DNA of 64,000 bases from Agromyces bracchium (GCF_009709675.1 NZ_WMLB01000017.1:229088-293087), one strand, 5' to 3'; shown: positions 29,491 through 37,997, counted from the stretch's first letter. Program-made: numbers and translations. The notes: generated by a model from the letters alone, not told the origin.

Positions 29491-30468
29491 ATGGACATCT
29501 TCAGCATTCTCCTGTGGCCCATCAAATGGGCCATCGAGCTGATCCTCGTCGCGTTCCACTCGCTGTTCACGTTCTTCGGGATGGACCCCGCCGCGGGCAT
29601 CACCTGGGTGCTCGCGATCACCGGCCTCGTCATCGTCGTGCGTGCCGCGCTCATCCCGATCTTCGTGCGCCAGATCAAGAGCCAGCGGCGGATGCTCGAG
29701 GTCGCGCCGCAGCTGAAGAAGATCCAGGACAAGTACAAGGGCAAGAAGGACCAGTTCTCGCGCGAGGCGATGTCGCGCGAGACGATGGAGCTCTACAAGC
29801 GCACCGGCACCAATCCGCTGTCGTCGTGCCTTCCGCTCCTGCTCCAGATGCCGATCTTCTTCGGCCTCTTCTCCGTGCTGAACGACGCGTCGATCCACGC
29901 CGAGCGCGGCGGCGTCGGGGCGATGACCCCGGAGCTCGCCTCGCAGTTCTCGAACGCGACGTTCCTCGGTGCGCCGCTCAACTCGACCTTCATCGGCGAG
30001 TGGAACGCGATGATTGCCGGCGACCCGTTCAGCGCCTCGACCATGTTCGTGGCCGTCACGATGATCATCCTGATGACCGCTTCGCAGTTCATCACGCAGC
30101 TGCAGATCGTCTCGAAGAACATGTCGCCCGAGACCAAGGCGAGCCCGATGTTCCGCCAGCAGCGGATCCTGCTCTACCTGCTCCCGCTGGTCTTCGCGTT
30201 CTCGGGTGTCGCGTTCCCCCTCGGCGTGATGTTCTACTGGCTCGTCTCGAACTTCTGGACCATGGGCCAGCAGTTCATCGTCATCCGCAACATGCCGACC
30301 CCCGGCAGCGACGCCGCCAAGGCGCGCGAGGCGCGCCTCGCGCGCAAGGGCAAGCTCGTCGTCGAGACCAAGTCCGACGGCGAGGACGCCGAACCGCAGA
30401 AGCCCGCCCCGACGCAGCGGCAGCAGCCCATGGGCAAGAACCGCTCGAAGAAGCAGAACAGGAAGTGA
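29491..30468 (+). CDS. yidC: Membrane protein insertase YidC
   Basis: Inserts and folds membrane proteins. 325 aa with a first membrane segment near the N-terminus and five helices forming the Oxa1/YidC core. The hydrophilic groove Arg is in VVRAALIPIF, followed by the cytoplasmic coiled hairpin (QIKSQRRMLEVAPQLKKIQDKYKGKKDQ) and SSCLPLLLQMPIFFGLF. The C-terminal tail is Lys/Arg/Gln-rich (ribosome binding in homologues). It lacks the large periplasmic domain of proteobacterial YidC, as expected for Gram-positives. Confidence 0.96.
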   Translation: MDIFSILLWPIKWAIELILVAFHSLFTFFGMDPAAGITWVLAITGLVIVVRAALIPIFVRQIKSQRRMLEVAPQLKKIQDKYKGKKDQFSREAMSRETMELYKRTGTNPLSSCLPLLLQMPIFFGLFSVLNDASIHAERGGVGAMTPELASQFSNATFLGAPLNSTFIGEWNAMIAGDPFSASTMFVAVTMIILMTASQFITQLQIVSKNMSPETKASPMFRQQRILLYLLPLVFAFSGVAFPLGVMFYWLVSNFWTMGQQFIVIRNMPTPGSDAAKAREARLARKGKLVVETKSDGEDAEPQKPAPTQRQQPMGKNRSKKQNRK

Positions 30469-30473
30469 CCCCG

Positions 30474-30971
30474 ATGACGGACGTCCAGCACGACGCCGCG
30501 ACCCGGACCCTCGCGCAGCTCGAGGAGGAGGGCGACATCGCGGCCGACTACATCGAGGAGCTCCTCGACATCTGCGACCTCGACGGTGACATCGACATCG
30601 ACGCCCGCAACGGTCGCGCGTACGTCTCGGTGCACGCCGCCGAGGCGGCGAGCCTCACGGTGCTCTCGCGGCCAGACACCGTGACCGCCCTGCAGGAGCT
30701 CACACGCCTGGCCGTCCAGACGAAGACCGGTGCGTTCTCCCGGCTGATCCTCGACGTCGGCGGATCGCGCGATGCGCGCCGGGAGGAGCTCGGCCGACTG
30801 GTCGCGCGGGCGGCCGAGCGTATCGAGACCGGTGCCTCGGAGGCCGCGCTTCCGCCGATGTCGTCGTACGAGCGCAAGCTCGTGCACGACCTCGTCGCCG
30901 AGCGTGGCCTGCACTCCGAGTCGCGCGGTGAAGGCGCGGACCGGCACACGGTGATCACCCGCGTCGGCTGA
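30474..30971 (+). CDS. jag: Jag/KhpB-type RNA-binding protein (KH + R3H)
   Basis: RNA-binding protein encoded next to yidC in many Gram-positives (KhpB). 165 aa: an acidic N-terminus, a KH-like domain (about 30-90, IDIDARNGRAYVSV and LTRLAVQTKTG), and a C-terminal R3H domain with MSSYERKLVHDLVAERGLHSESRGEG, ending HTVITRVG. The Jag-N domain of Firmicutes is absent. ATG 30474 with GGAAGTG seven bases upstream, 3 bp after the yidC stop. Confidence 0.92.
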   Translation: MTDVQHDAATRTLAQLEEEGDIAADYIEELLDICDLDGDIDIDARNGRAYVSVHAAEAASLTVLSRPDTVTALQELTRLAVQTKTGAFSRLILDVGGSRDARREELGRLVARAAERIETGASEAALPPMSSYERKLVHDLVAERGLHSESRGEGADRHTVITRVG

Positions 30972-30983
30972 TCACTCGCTGAC

Positions 30984-30997
30984 GTTTCACGTGAAAC
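30984..30997. promoter_or_regulatory. parS site 1
   Basis: Perfect 14-bp ParB palindrome GTTTCACGTGAAAC. It directly abuts the rsmG start codon (ATG 30998-31000) and occupies the position where a Shine-Dalgarno should be. Confidence 0.9.
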
Positions 30998-31654
30998 ATG
31001 ACTGATCCCACCCCTGCCCCGTCGACCGGTCTCGAGCCGGAGCCGCCGTCGGCCGCCGCCGTGTTCGGCGACCGCCTCGACGTCGCGCGCACGTTCACCG
31101 AGAACCTCGCCCGGCACGGTGAGGAGCTGGGATTGATCGGCCCGCTCGAGCTCCCACGTCTGTGGTCTCGACACGTCGTGAACTCGGGTCTCGTCGCTCC
31201 CCTCCTTCGTCCGGGTCGCGTCGGAGACGTCGGCTCCGGAGCCGGCCTGCCGGGTCTCGTGCTCGCGATCGCGCGTCCCGACGTGCACCTCACGCTGATC
31301 GAGCCGATGGAACGTCGCGTCGCATGGCTCGAGCGGCAGGTCGCCGAACTCGCGCTCGGCAACGTCGACGTCGTGCGTGCTCGGGCCGAAGAGGTCAAGC
31401 TGAAGGGGAGACTCGACCAGGTCACGGCCCGCGCTGTCAGCGCCCTGCGCACGCTGATCCCCATCACCGCTCCCCTGCTCCGTCCCGGCGGCGAGCTCGT
31501 GCTCATGAAGGGCAGCGGGGTCGACGGCGAGATCGGGGCCGCAGAGAAGGCGATCCGCAAGTTCCGTCTCAGTGATGTCGAGGTCGTCGTGCTCGGCGAG
31601 GGCATCGTCGACGACGTGACCCGCGTGTTCCGGGCGCGGGTGCCGTCGGAGTAA
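30998..31654 (+). CDS. rsmG: 16S rRNA m7G527 methyltransferase RsmG
   Basis: SAM-dependent enzyme methylating G527 (E. coli numbering) of 16S rRNA; loss confers low-level streptomycin resistance in several bacteria. 218 aa with LPRLWSRHVVNSGLVAPLL, SAM motif I VGDVGSGAGLPGLVLA and the VTARAVSAL catalytic-side motif. The ATG directly follows parS site 1 and has no Shine-Dalgarno. It lies 26 bp downstream of jag. Alternative internal GTG starts would cut a non-conserved N-terminal ~20 residues. Confidence 0.95.
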   Translation: MTDPTPAPSTGLEPEPPSAAAVFGDRLDVARTFTENLARHGEELGLIGPLELPRLWSRHVVNSGLVAPLLRPGRVGDVGSGAGLPGLVLAIARPDVHLTLIEPMERRVAWLERQVAELALGNVDVVRARAEEVKLKGRLDQVTARAVSALRTLIPITAPLLRPGGELVLMKGSGVDGEIGAAEKAIRKFRLSDVEVVVLGEGIVDDVTRVFRARVPSE

Positions 31655-31715
31655 GCGCCGGTCCGGCACACCGGCGCCGTGGCGTTCCGGCACGGCAGTG
31701 CGAGATGATCGGCCG

Positions 31716-32784
31716 ATGGCGCCCGACCGCGTGATCCAGCCAACCAAGGCGCTCCCCGGCGATCGGGTCGCTGTGCTCTCACCCGCATGGGCGGCGCCTG
31801 CCTACTTCCCCGCGACCCACGAGCAGGCGATGCGGCGTCTCACCGAACTCACCGGTCTGGTCCCGGTGGAGTACCCCACCACTCGATGCCCCGATGCGTC
31901 GCCCGCTGACCGCGCGGCGGACCTGATGACCGCATTCACCGATCGGTCGATCCGTGCCGTGCTGGCCACCATCGGCGGAGACGATCAGATCCTCGTGATC
32001 CCGCATGTGGACGTGGCCGCGATCAGCGATGATCCGAAGCCCTTCGTCGGCTACAGCGACAACACCAACCTTCACAACTGGCTGTGGACGCACGGGATCG
32101 GAAGCTTCTACGGGGGAAGCACCCAAGTCCACCTGGGGTGCCGGTCCGCGGGTGGATGAGGTGCATGCGCGATCGTTACGTGCCGCGCTTCTCGACGGCG
32201 GTGAGCTCGCGGTCGTCGATCCCGTCGAATCCGAGGATTTCGGTCTGCCCTGGGACGATCCGCGTTCGTTGACCGAGTCTCCCCCGCGTGAGCGAACGGA
32301 ACCGTGGGTCTGGGCCGGCGGATCGACGCCCGTGTGCGGTCCGACGTGGGACGGTTGCCTCGAGGTCATCGACCAGATCCTCGTTGCGGACCGGTTCCCA
32401 GTCCCGCCGGATGCGTTGGAAGGCGCCGTGCTGCTGATCGAAACGAGCGAGTTGCTTCCGCCTGCAGACTGGGTCGCGAGAATCCTCCGTGCGATGGGTG
32501 AACGCGGCCTACTCGAACCGCTCGCTGCCGTGGTTGCCGCTCGTCCGCCGACGAGCTCTCACGACGAACTGCCGTCGCCCTCTGCCCGGGTCGCTCGACG
32601 AACCGCGCAGAGGGACGCCATCGTCGCCGAGGTGGCGCGGTACAACCCGCACGCCGTCGTGTGCATTGGACCGCCGTTCGGACATACGCGGCCGCAGTGG
32701 ATCCTCCCCCATGGTGGCGTGATGAGCCTCGACCCGACGACACGATCGATCACCGCCGATTACGGCCCCGCCGCGGCGCGTTGA
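31716..32784 (+). pseudogene. LD-carboxypeptidase/MccF-like S66 peptidase, single-base frameshift
   Basis: S66-family peptidase (muropeptide LD-carboxypeptidase or microcin C immunity type) split into two frames. The first part (ATG 31716) contains GDRVAVLSPAWAAP and the nucleophile motif VGYSDNTNL, and runs to STQVHLG. The second frame continues with PRVDEVHARSLRAALL, catalytic Glu in LLIETSELL and catalytic His in GPPFGHTRP, ending at 32784. Removing one G from the GGGG run at 32135-32138 joins the halves into a normal ~355-aa protein with all catalytic residues. So this is a recent frameshift, a phase-variable run or a sequencing error. Confidence 0.85.
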
Positions 32785-32802
32785 CGGTTGGGCCGACCTG
32801 AC

Positions 32803-32816
32803 GTTTCACGTGAAAC
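32803..32816. promoter_or_regulatory. parS site 2
   Basis: Perfect GTTTCACGTGAAAC palindrome, 18 bp after the stop of the S66 peptidase frame. Confidence 0.9.
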
Positions 32817-33226
32817 ATCGAGACGGGATGCCGGTCGGTCTGGTCCGGGATCGCCCGGATTCACGATCGGAATCGAGAGCGACGAGAGCTCCGCGTCATG
32901 GGCCACTGCACCCGCCGTGCAGTGGCGTCTGGCCCGATGACTCGAGTCAGTCGGCTTCGGCTGGGCCCTGAGTGATGCACTCAGCGATCTGCCTCGCGCG
33001 GCACCGTCCGTCTCACCGCGGCCGTTCCGCGGCGACCGCCGGACGGACTGTTCGGTTCGCACGTCACCCCGGAGGTTCATTGCGGACGGACCCGGTGACG
33101 GACTGAAGTCAGCCAAGGGGGCAGTCAGCCCAGGGTCGCCCTCCTGGCCTTCCGGTGATCGATCGAGCAAGGGCATGCGATGGACCGGAGACTCGGGCCG
33201 AGAGCCGTCGGACTGGATCCGCCAGC

Positions 33227-33240
33227 GTTTCACGTGAAAC
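33227..33240. promoter_or_regulatory. parS site 3
   Basis: Perfect GTTTCACGTGAAAC palindrome in the gene-poor tract. Confidence 0.9.
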
Positions 33241-33369
33241 GGGGTGCGGAGCGAGACCTGTGCGGCGCGGTTGCTCGTCGCGCCGTCGAGGGATAGCGTC
33301 GCGTGGTGGATCGCACGCCACCGACGGTGTCGACCGCGTGGCAGGAGCTCCACTGGTCGAGCCTCCTGC

Positions 33370-33383
33370 GTTTCACGTGAAAC
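33370..33383. promoter_or_regulatory. parS site 4
   Basis: Perfect GTTTCACGTGAAAC palindrome, 143 bp from site 3. Confidence 0.9.
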
Positions 33384-33529
33384 AGGCTTCGATCGCGAGA
33401 CCGGATCTGTGCGGACGCGCGGCTGTCCAGTCCCGGTTGGTCCGATCCACCTTGCGCACTTTCGGAACAACAGCGCTTCGGCGCCACGCACGCTGATTCG
33501 CTTGTGCACCGGGGCGCCGCGCGGCTGGC

Positions 33530-33543
33530 GTTTCACGTGAAAC
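33530..33543. promoter_or_regulatory. parS site 5
   Basis: Perfect GTTTCACGTGAAAC palindrome, 160 bp from site 4. Confidence 0.9.
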
Positions 33544-33784
33544 ACGGCTCAGTTCTCCCTGCGTGATCCGTGCTGCACGGCACTGTGTTCTCCCTGCGGT
33601 CGCGGGTTCATCCGAGGGGGTCGCTTCGACGAAGGGCGCGTCCGTGCGCTCAGCCCGGCTCACGACGATCCCGCCCGCCCGATCGGTGCCGGCCACTTGG
33701 GCGTCGAGCACGCGGCGCGAGGAGGAGTGCATCGTCGGTGAGTGCGACCTCCACGCGTCACGCTCCGGCGGTGCCAGGGTCCGG

Positions 33785-33829
33785 TCGGACGTCGGTGCAG
33801 TCGCGGCGGTTCGATCCCGCCCGTCCGAA
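33785..33829 (+). other. tRNA-like acceptor/T-arm minihelix
   Basis: TCGGACG (33785-33791) pairs perfectly with CGTCCGA (33822-33828). Immediately inside on the 3' side is a canonical T arm: GGCGG (33805-33809), loop TTCGATC, CCGCC (33817-33821), with A at 33829 as discriminator. Only 13 nt separate the 5' acceptor strand from the T arm, so D and anticodon arms are absent. It could be a decayed tRNA, an armless tRNA-like RNA or a chance hairpin. Confidence 0.35.
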
Positions 33830-34321
33830 GCGACCTCCTGAGCATGGGTGCCGCGAACGGGGCAGCAGTCAGCGGCGTACCGAGCGATTCAGGATTTCTT
33901 CGTCGTGGCCGAGCCGTGGCACGATGCCGAGTGCGCTCCCCTCGTCGAATACCCGTATGAATCGGCCGCGACAGCGACCGGGGTGCAGGATGCAGGTTGG
34001 CTGATCGGGATCGATTCCGTCGAAAGCCCGTGACGATGATCTCGTGACGTCCGTCAACCGGGCAGTCGGCCCTCGCCGGTGGAAGGAGGTCACGCGGGGC
34101 GGGACAGCGAAGCGCTGAGCGATCGGTCCTCCCACTCGGATCGTGCTGCCCTGATCAGATGGGCTGTCGTTTGGACGATGGACGTTCGTGTGTCGGATCG
34201 CCGTGCGATGGCCCGGGTGCCGAGCGCGATCCCATGGACGTCATGCCGGCAGGTTCCACGCACGATCGCCTCCCCGCCGCAGAGGTCGGCGCCCACGCAT
34301 CGCGGACGGCTCGGAACAATC

Positions 34322-34368
34322 GGGCAGGGGCAGGGGCAGGGGCAGGGGCAGGGGCAGGGGCAGGGGCA
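34322..34368 (+). repeat. GGGGCA hexanucleotide tandem repeat
   Basis: Seven perfect copies of GGGGCA (34327-34368) preceded by a partial copy. The runs of four G on the plus strand could form a G-quadruplex. It lies outside any supported gene, in the tract between parS sites 5 and 6. Confidence 0.9.
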
Positions 34369-34800
34369 CGGGGTCCGTAGCCAGGGCGAGGGGCGAGGCG
34401 CGGATCGCGCCGCCACGGTTCCGCGACGCCTCGCGGCGACACCGCCGACATCCCCACGCAACGGCTCGTGGGCGACGAGATCCATGTCCGACGCGAGGGC
34501 ACCGAAACATGGCAACGCAGCAACGGCGACGACGCGCACGATCATTGACGACGATCGCCATCCCGAGCCTGATTCCGGGCGGACGACCGCCATACGCCGA
34601 CCCGGGGAGCTGTTCGCCTGAAGATCCCGTTCCATGCCCGATACTTCGCCATCCCGGTGCGTTCGGCTCGGGAGGGCACCAACCGGGATCGAGGCCGCCC
34701 CGGTTATCTTCCACGACGAGTGAGCTGATGAGGTGATCGCAGCACACGACATCGTGACCGGCCGACGAGAAGGCCATCACCACGACGGAGGCACCGAGGC

Positions 34801-34814
34801 GTTTCACGTGAACA
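34801..34814. promoter_or_regulatory. Degenerate parS site 6
   Basis: GTTTCACGTGAACA, matching the palindrome except at its last two bases. It lies 157 bp upstream of the preferred parA start. Confidence 0.55.
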
Positions 34815-34970
34815 GTGCAATCCCCGATCCGGCGACTGCAGCATTCGTCGAGTTCACCGATCCACGGCGAGACGCTGCTCGAGCGTCGGCGTCGACGATT
34901 AGGCTTGACGCTCGAAGCGATCGCACGCTGGTGCATGGTGCGAGATCTCGGGACGGGTCAGGAGTGGGGC

Positions 34971-36965
34971 ATGGCGAACGGTGGCCGCGGCTGGTTCCAG
35001 CGAAGGAAGCCGCAGTCCGACCCAGTCCAAGCGGTGCCGGAGAAGCGCGAGACCGAGCTCACACGCATCGAGGCCTACGAAGCCCAGCGTCGTGCCGAGG
35101 CCGCCGAGGCCGCCGAGGCGGCGAGGAGTCGGGTCTCGCAGGGCGGACAGCCTGACTTCGACTCGCTGTTGCGACCCGCCGCCGCACCGAGTCGTCCGAG
35201 CGAGGACGCACACGCCGGTGTGCTCGCATCGACGCCGACCCGGAACGATCCGAGCGGCGTTGCCGCTCGAGCCGACTCTGAGACAGACCGCCGCTGGGCT
35301 CCCCCGGAGACCGCTTGGCGGGGTGCGGCGGAACCCAGGCCGCCCTCGGCCACCGACGTGACGGCGGCGGCGCGCGAGACGCCGAAGCCCGCCGAGGTTT
35401 CCGCCTCGACCGGCACCGACGGATCGGAGCAGGCCGAGGAGACCTCGAACGGGAATGCATCGCGCACCGATTCAGGCAGCCGTCCGTCCGCCCAGCGATA
35501 CGACTGGGATGCGGCGACCGCCGCCGCGCTTTCCGAAGAAGCGGCGCCGCAGGTCTCGCCGGCGAACCCTCCGCTCCCCCACAGCGACCCGGACAAGCTG
35601 CTCGAGGACATCATCCGCGAGATCGTGGGTGACGCGACCGCGGAGACGGTCTCGAGCCTGCACCAGCCACGAGCCGCCACTCGAACCGACTCGCAGACCG
35701 GCATCGCCGATGTCGCTGATTCGGTATCGCGATCGATGCCCGGTCCCGAAGGATCACCCGAGGTGCCGCGGGACAGGAACGAGGCCGCGGAGATCAGCGG
35801 CGGAGACGCCGTGCCCGCGGGGGTCGACGTCGATCGCCCCGAGGGCGCCCCAGAGGTCGACCACGGGGTCGCTCCCGAGGCCGGCCCCGAATCGGAATCC
35901 GAGTCCGAGGAGTCGTATGCTGTCGGGGCGGGAGATGAGCCGTCGGACACGTCCCATGGGGACGGCGTCGAGCGAGCCGAGCCGGCCTTCCACCCCTACG
36001 CCGCAACCATGAATCACGCCGTCGCCGCCGGTCCGCACGGGTCGGTTTCACGTGAAACATCAGAATCACACGGAGGAACTCCACTGGCCGATCAGCTTGC
36101 CGACGAGACCCGGCGCCGTCTCGCGCTCGACCAGGCCGTGCTGCCGCTTCCCGAGGCCACGCGCGTCTTCACGATCTCCAATCAGAAGGGCGGCGTCGGG
36201 AAGACGACCTCCGCGGTGAATCTCGCTGCGGCGCTGGCTCGGGCCGGAGCGCGCGTGCTCGTCGTGGACCTCGACCCGCAGGGCAACGCGTCGACCGCCC
36301 TCGGCGTCGATCACCGCTCCGAGCTGCAGAGCGTCTACGAGGTCCTCGTCTCCGACCTGCCGATCGCTGACGTCGTGCAGCCGTCCACCGAGCACGAGAA
36401 CCTCGACTGCGTGCCGGCGACCATCCACCTCGCCGGCGCCGAGATCGAACTCGTGTCCCTGGTCGCCCGTGAGCAGCGGCTGCGCCGCGCGCTCGACGCG
36501 CACCTGGCCGCGATGGAGCATCCCTACGACTACGTCTTCATCGACTGCCCGCCGTCGCTGGGCCTCCTCACGATCAACGCTTTCGTCGCCGCGCGCGAGG
36601 TGCTCATCCCGATCCAGTGCGAGTACTACGCGCTCGAGGGCCTGTCGCAGCTGCTGAGCAACATCGAGCTCATCGAGCGCCACCTCAACCCCGAGCTGCG
36701 CCTGACGACGATCCTGCTCACCATGTACGACTCGCGCACGAACCTGGCCCAGCAGGTGGCCCAGGAGGTCCGCGACCACTTCCCCACGCAGACCCTGGAC
36801 ACGATCATCCCCCGCTCGGTCCGCGTCTCCGAGGCACCGAGCTACGGGCAGAGTGTGATCAGCTACGATTTCGCGTCGACCGGATCGCTCTCCTACCGCG
36901 AAGCCGCGGCGGAGATCGCCTGGCGTGGGACGCGGAACGCGTCCGAACAGAAGGAGTCCGACTGA
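34971..36965 (+). CDS. parA: Chromosome partitioning ATPase ParA with ~370-residue N-terminal extension
   Basis: Walker-type ATPase that moves ParB-parS complexes. The conserved ParA core starts near residue 370 (LADQLADETRRRLALDQ) and has the deviant Walker A KGGVGKTT at about 406-413, LVVDLDPQGNAST, and FIDCPPSLGLLTINA. Upstream, the frame is open with high GC3 and a good ribosome site (AGGAG before ATG 34971). This encodes a basic head (FQRRKPQ), a charged helix (about 25-60), and long Pro/Ser/Glu/Asp-rich disorder including ESESESEES. parS site 7 lies inside the frame and reads SVSRET. The alternative start ATG 36009 would give a normal ~318-aa ParA but has weaker ribosome-site support. 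Confidence 0.9.
   Translation: MANGGRGWFQRRKPQSDPVQAVPEKRETELTRIEAYEAQRRAEAAEAAEAARSRVSQGGQPDFDSLLRPAAAPSRPSEDAHAGVLASTPTRNDPSGVAARADSETDRRWAPPETAWRGAAEPRPPSATDVTAAARETPKPAEVSASTGTDGSEQAEETSNGNASRTDSGSRPSAQRYDWDAATAAALSEEAAPQVSPANPPLPHSDPDKLLEDIIREIVGDATAETVSSLHQPRAATRTDSQTGIADVADSVSRSMPGPEGSPEVPRDRNEAAEISGGDAVPAGVDVDRPEGAPEVDHGVAPEAGPESESESEESYAVGAGDEPSDTSHGDGVERAEPAFHPYAATMNHAVAAGPHGSVSRETSESHGGTPLADQLADETRRRLALDQAVLPLPEATRVFTISNQKGGVGKTTSAVNLAAALARAGARVLVVDLDPQGNASTALGVDHRSELQSVYEVLVSDLPIADVVQPSTEHENLDCVPATIHLAGAEIELVSLVAREQRLRRALDAHLAAMEHPYDYVFIDCPPSLGLLTINAFVAAREVLIPIQCEYYALEGLSQLLSNIELIERHLNPELRLTTILLTMYDSRTNLAQQVAQEVRDHFPTQTLDTIIPRSVRVSEAPSYGQSVISYDFASTGSLSYREAAAEIAWRGTRNASEQKESD
36045..36058. 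promoter_or_regulatory. parS site 7, inside the parA reading frame
   Basis: Perfect GTTTCACGTGAAAC palindrome, 34 bp after ATG 36009 and about 65 bp upstream of the conserved ParA core. If the short ParA start were used, the site would lie just within its N-terminus. Confidence 0.9.
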
Positions 36966-37942
36966 TGGCGACCAAGCGCACTGGACTCGGCCGCGGGATC
37001 GGCGCCCTGATCCCGACGACGGAGGACGCGGCACCGCGGGCGACTCGGCCCGTCGATGTCTTCTTCCCGGACAGTGAGGCGCCGAAGACGGCGGTCGCGG
37101 CCGTCGAGAACGCCGTCGAGGCGAACCTCGTGACGGTGCCCGGTGCCCATCTCGCGCGGCTGAACCCCGACGACATCGTCCCGAACGCGCAGCAGCCGCG
37201 GTCGGTGTTCGATGCCGACGATCTTGAGGAGCTCGTCCACTCGGTCCGCGAGTTCGGCGTCCTGCAGCCCATCGTCGTCCGGCCGCATCCCGATGAGCCC
37301 GGCAAGTACGAGCTCGTCATGGGAGAGCGACGTCTCCGGGCGACCAAGGCGGCCGGCCTCGACAGCATCCCCGCCGTCGTCAAGGACACGGCGAACGAGG
37401 CGATGCTCCGCGACGCGCTCCTCGAGAACCTGCACCGCTCGCAGTTGAACCCGCTCGAAGAGGCATCCGCCTACCAGCAACTGCTCGCCGACTTCGGAAT
37501 CACCCAGGAGGAACTGGCGTCGCGGATCGGACGGTCCCGACCCCAGATCTCGAACACGCTGCGCCTCCTGAAACTCCCGGAGCCGGTTCAGGTGCGGGTG
37601 GCGGCCGGTGTGCTGAGTGCCGGGCACGCACGCGCGATCCTCGCGGCCGGTGACCCGCAGGCGATGCAGCGCCTCGCGGACAAGATCGTCAACGAGGACC
37701 TCTCGGTGCGCGCCGCTGAGGCGATCGTCTCGGCGGCGCCGAAGCAGGCCCGGGTGAAGCCCGCCGCGGGCAAGCGCCAGGAGTTCCTCGACGACCTGTC
37801 GACCCGGCTGGGCGACCGTCTCGACACGCGCGTCAAGATCTCGCTCGGTGCTCGAAAAGGCCAGATCAACATCGACTTCGCCACCGTCCAGGACCTCCGG
37901 CGGATCCTGTCGGAACTCGGCGAGAACCTCGAAGGGCTCTGA
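36965..37942 (+). CDS. parB: Chromosome partitioning protein ParB
   Basis: CTP-dependent DNA clamp that loads at parS. The N-terminus KRTGLGRGIGALIP is the usual ParA-interacting tip. CTP-binding motifs are visible: NAQQPRSVFD, the FGVLQPIVVRP strand, and MGERRLRATKAAG. The helix-turn-helix (about 165-215, GITQEELASRIGRSRPQISNTLRLL) reads parS, and a C-terminal dimerisation domain ends SELGENLEGL. 325 aa. The ATG shares one base with the parA stop (TGATG), indicating coupled translation. Confidence 0.96.
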   Translation: MATKRTGLGRGIGALIPTTEDAAPRATRPVDVFFPDSEAPKTAVAAVENAVEANLVTVPGAHLARLNPDDIVPNAQQPRSVFDADDLEELVHSVREFGVLQPIVVRPHPDEPGKYELVMGERRLRATKAAGLDSIPAVVKDTANEAMLRDALLENLHRSQLNPLEEASAYQQLLADFGITQEELASRIGRSRPQISNTLRLLKLPEPVQVRVAAGVLSAGHARAILAAGDPQAMQRLADKIVNEDLSVRAAEAIVSAAPKQARVKPAAGKRQEFLDDLSTRLGDRLDTRVKISLGARKGQINIDFATVQDLRRILSELGENLEGL

Positions 37943-37997
37943 GCACGACAGCGCCAGCGTGGAGCGAGGCGGCCCGAACGCACCGCCGGGTCGCGAC

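Larger units (their letters stand above)
32785..34970. other. 2.2-kb gene-poor centromeric tract
   Basis: No convincing gene. Third-position GC bias is absent in all frames and short open frames look random. It contains parS sites 2-5 and a degenerate site, a tRNA-like minihelix (33785-33829) and a GGGGCA tandem repeat (34322-34368). A 61-codon frame at 33848-34033 has the most protein-like composition but only moderate GC3. The right end (about 34815-34970) is an upstream in-frame extension of parA, including a stretch LLERRRRRLGLTLEAIARW that resembles part of an XRE-type helix-turn-helix but lacks the rest. Confidence 0.7.

Noticed and set aside
32760..33545. 261-codon minus-strand frame opening inside parS site 5 and running through parS sites 4, 3 and 2
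   Set aside because: It has no GC3 bias and no ribosome site, and its repeated peptide words (FHVKR, VSRET) are only the parS palindromes translated. Not a gene.
33848..34033. 61-codon plus-strand frame with protein-like composition in the parS tract
   Set aside because: GC3 is only moderate, there is no ribosome site or recognisable family, and it is too short to support; could be a gene remnant.
34322..34368. CRISPR-like look of the regular GGGGCA repeat
   Set aside because: The unit is 6 bp with no spacers; it is a simple tandem repeat.
34090..34752. 220-codon minus-strand frame with a Pro-Cys repeat
   Set aside because: The repeat is the GGGGCA tandem repeat translated; composition elsewhere is random and antisense frames are equally open.
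34872..34960. XRE-like helix-turn-helix fragment directly upstream of parA
   Set aside because: Only about 25 residues look similar, there is no complete HTH, and the best-supported parA start lies downstream of it.
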